NCBI GenBank assembly: GCA_031267545.1 | Contig: JAIRYU010000062.1 | Coordinates: forward strand, 1 to 16,826 | From: Holosporales bacterium | GTDB taxonomy: Bacteria; Pseudomonadota; Alphaproteobacteria; RUG11792 | DNA: 16,826 nucleotides | Direction of reading: 5' to 3' | Shown: positions 16,069 to 16,826 of the stretch, one piece after another | Position numbering within the stretch: the stretch's first letter is position 1 | Layout: each line of letters starts with the position of its first letter | Translations under genes and position numbers: made by a program | Notes under the pieces: model-generated | Seen by the model: only the letters and a program-made list of their open reading frames with translations | Told to the model about the DNA's origin: nothing | The model's database searches: none

Positions 16069-16680
16069 TTGGCTCTTATGGATCGAGATCGCATACTGAA
16101 AAACCCGTTTGCCTCAAATATTTTGGACACGATCGTTGCGAATTGCATTGGTACCGGAATTAAGCCACAGCCGAAAATCGCTGATTCTGCAACGAAAAAA
16201 CGGCTACAGAGTTTGTGGCTGGACTGGACGGACGAGGCGGATTTTGCTGGCATTTCGGATTTTTATGGTATCCAGGCGACGGTACTGCGATCGGTTGCCG
16301 AGGCTGGCGAGAGCTTCATGAAGCTTTGCATCAACAAAAACTCAACGGTTCCGCTTCGGCTGCGGGTCCTGGAATCCGAGCATTTGGACGCTTCAAAGGA
16401 CTACGTGTCGCCCAACGGTAACCTCGTCAAAAGCGGTGTCGAGTTCAACAGATCCGGAAAACACGCGGCGTATCACCTGTTCAAGGAGCGCCCAGGCGAT
16501 GGCGACGTTGGCGAATCAGTGAGAATTTCAGCATCAGAAATTTTGCGTGTCTACAAGGTCCTGCGACCTGGCCAAATCCGCGGGGAGCCCTGCTTGGCAA
16601 GCGCCTTCACCCATATACAGCTTGTATTTGAAGCTACTACGGACTATCATGTTCCCCTCCAACCGTCCATGAATTTCTGA
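16003..16680 (+). pseudogene. Internal fragment of a lambda-type phage portal protein
   Basis: An open frame of 225 codons. From about residue 21 (16063) it matches the lambda-type portal family (Phage_portal_2): DRILKNPFASNILDTIVANC, then GTGIKPQ, a WLDWTDEADFAGISDFYGIQ stretch, RSVAEAGESFMKL, LRVLESEHLD, an AYHLF strand, and LRPGQIRGEPCLA near residue 195. In phage this protein forms the ring through which DNA enters the capsid. The first 20 codons are the antisense of the helicase relic, so the true N terminus (normally about 70-100 residues more) is lost. The frame leaves the family near 16620 and stops at 16678-16680, so the C-terminal half, normally some 250 residues, is also missing. 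No intact terminase or capsid gene is nearby. Confidence 0.75.
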
Positions 16681-16691
16681 GAATTGCGCTG

Positions 16692-16826
16692 CTATATATT
16701 CTTAGCCCACCTTCTCCAGGCGTCTTCATCTGGTAGGTTGGGCCATGTAGTTGTAAACGATGTTTGCCAAATATCATCACGGCGACTCCCGCTGTATGTT
16801 ATGTAATCTACAAGAGGAACTCCTCG
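16692..16826 (-). CDS. C-terminal end of an unrecognised protein, cut by the window edge
   Basis: The minus strand is open from the last base to TAG at 16692-16694, giving 44 residues: RGVPLVDYITYSGSRRDDIW, then a Thr-rich TSFTTTWPNLPDEDAWRRWA ending KNI. The Trp- and Pro-containing, balanced composition looks like a true protein end and not a shadow. The family cannot be told from this piece. It converges on the portal relic, 11 bases away. Confidence 0.4.
   Translation of the reverse strand, partial: RGVPLVDYITYSGSRRDDIWQTSFTTTWPNLPDEDAWRRWAKNI

Noticed and set aside
15951..16253. Full 100-codon minus-strand ORF as a gene
   Set aside because: Only the last 39 codons resemble a helicase; the upstream part is the antisense of the portal fragment.

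Overview
The window looks like a chromosomal segment of an alphaproteobacterium with a moderate A+T content. It holds the rseP-bamA pair, a K+-independent type proton-pumping pyrophosphatase of the Rhodospirillum kind, YidC with a large periplasmic domain, and Sec-type signal peptides suited to a Gram-negative envelope. Several secreted proteins that I cannot place, together with decayed phage and helicase relics, would fit a host-associated lineage such as Holosporales or Rickettsiales. That placement is inference; there is no rRNA in the window.

Layout. 1-648 (+): end of an unrecognised protein, followed by a perfect hairpin at 655-684. 733-4097 (-): a housekeeping block read from a clear promoter at 4114-4142, in the order tRNA-Gly(GCC), rpmG, ychF, yidD, yidC. 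4204-6291 (-): hppA, with its own promoter. 6540-8537 (+): a 665-residue exported protein of unknown function, divergent from hppA. 8666-9121 (-): a small exported unknown protein. 9388-11380 (+): dnaJ and a stand-alone 5'-3' nuclease homologous to the N-terminal domain of DNA polymerase I. 11418-15064 (-): rseP and bamA, translationally linked. 15299-15586 (-): rpsT with a near-consensus promoter. 15672-16826: a decayed mosaic with a short orphan ORF (+), the C-terminal relic of a RecD2-type helicase (-), an internal piece of a lambda-type phage portal protein (+), and the end of an unknown gene running in from the right (-).

How the parts fit. Much of the window serves the envelope. YidD and YidC insert inner-membrane proteins, RseP is an intramembrane protease, BamA inserts outer-membrane proteins, and HppA energises the inner membrane from pyrophosphate. 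DnaJ, S20, L33, YchF and tRNA-Gly serve protein synthesis and folding. I did not find a complete new multi-gene system. The most unusual items are the isolated but catalytically intact Pol I-type nuclease, the helicase/portal junction near 16065, and an operator-like inverted repeat at 9150-9187 between the small exported gene and dnaJ.
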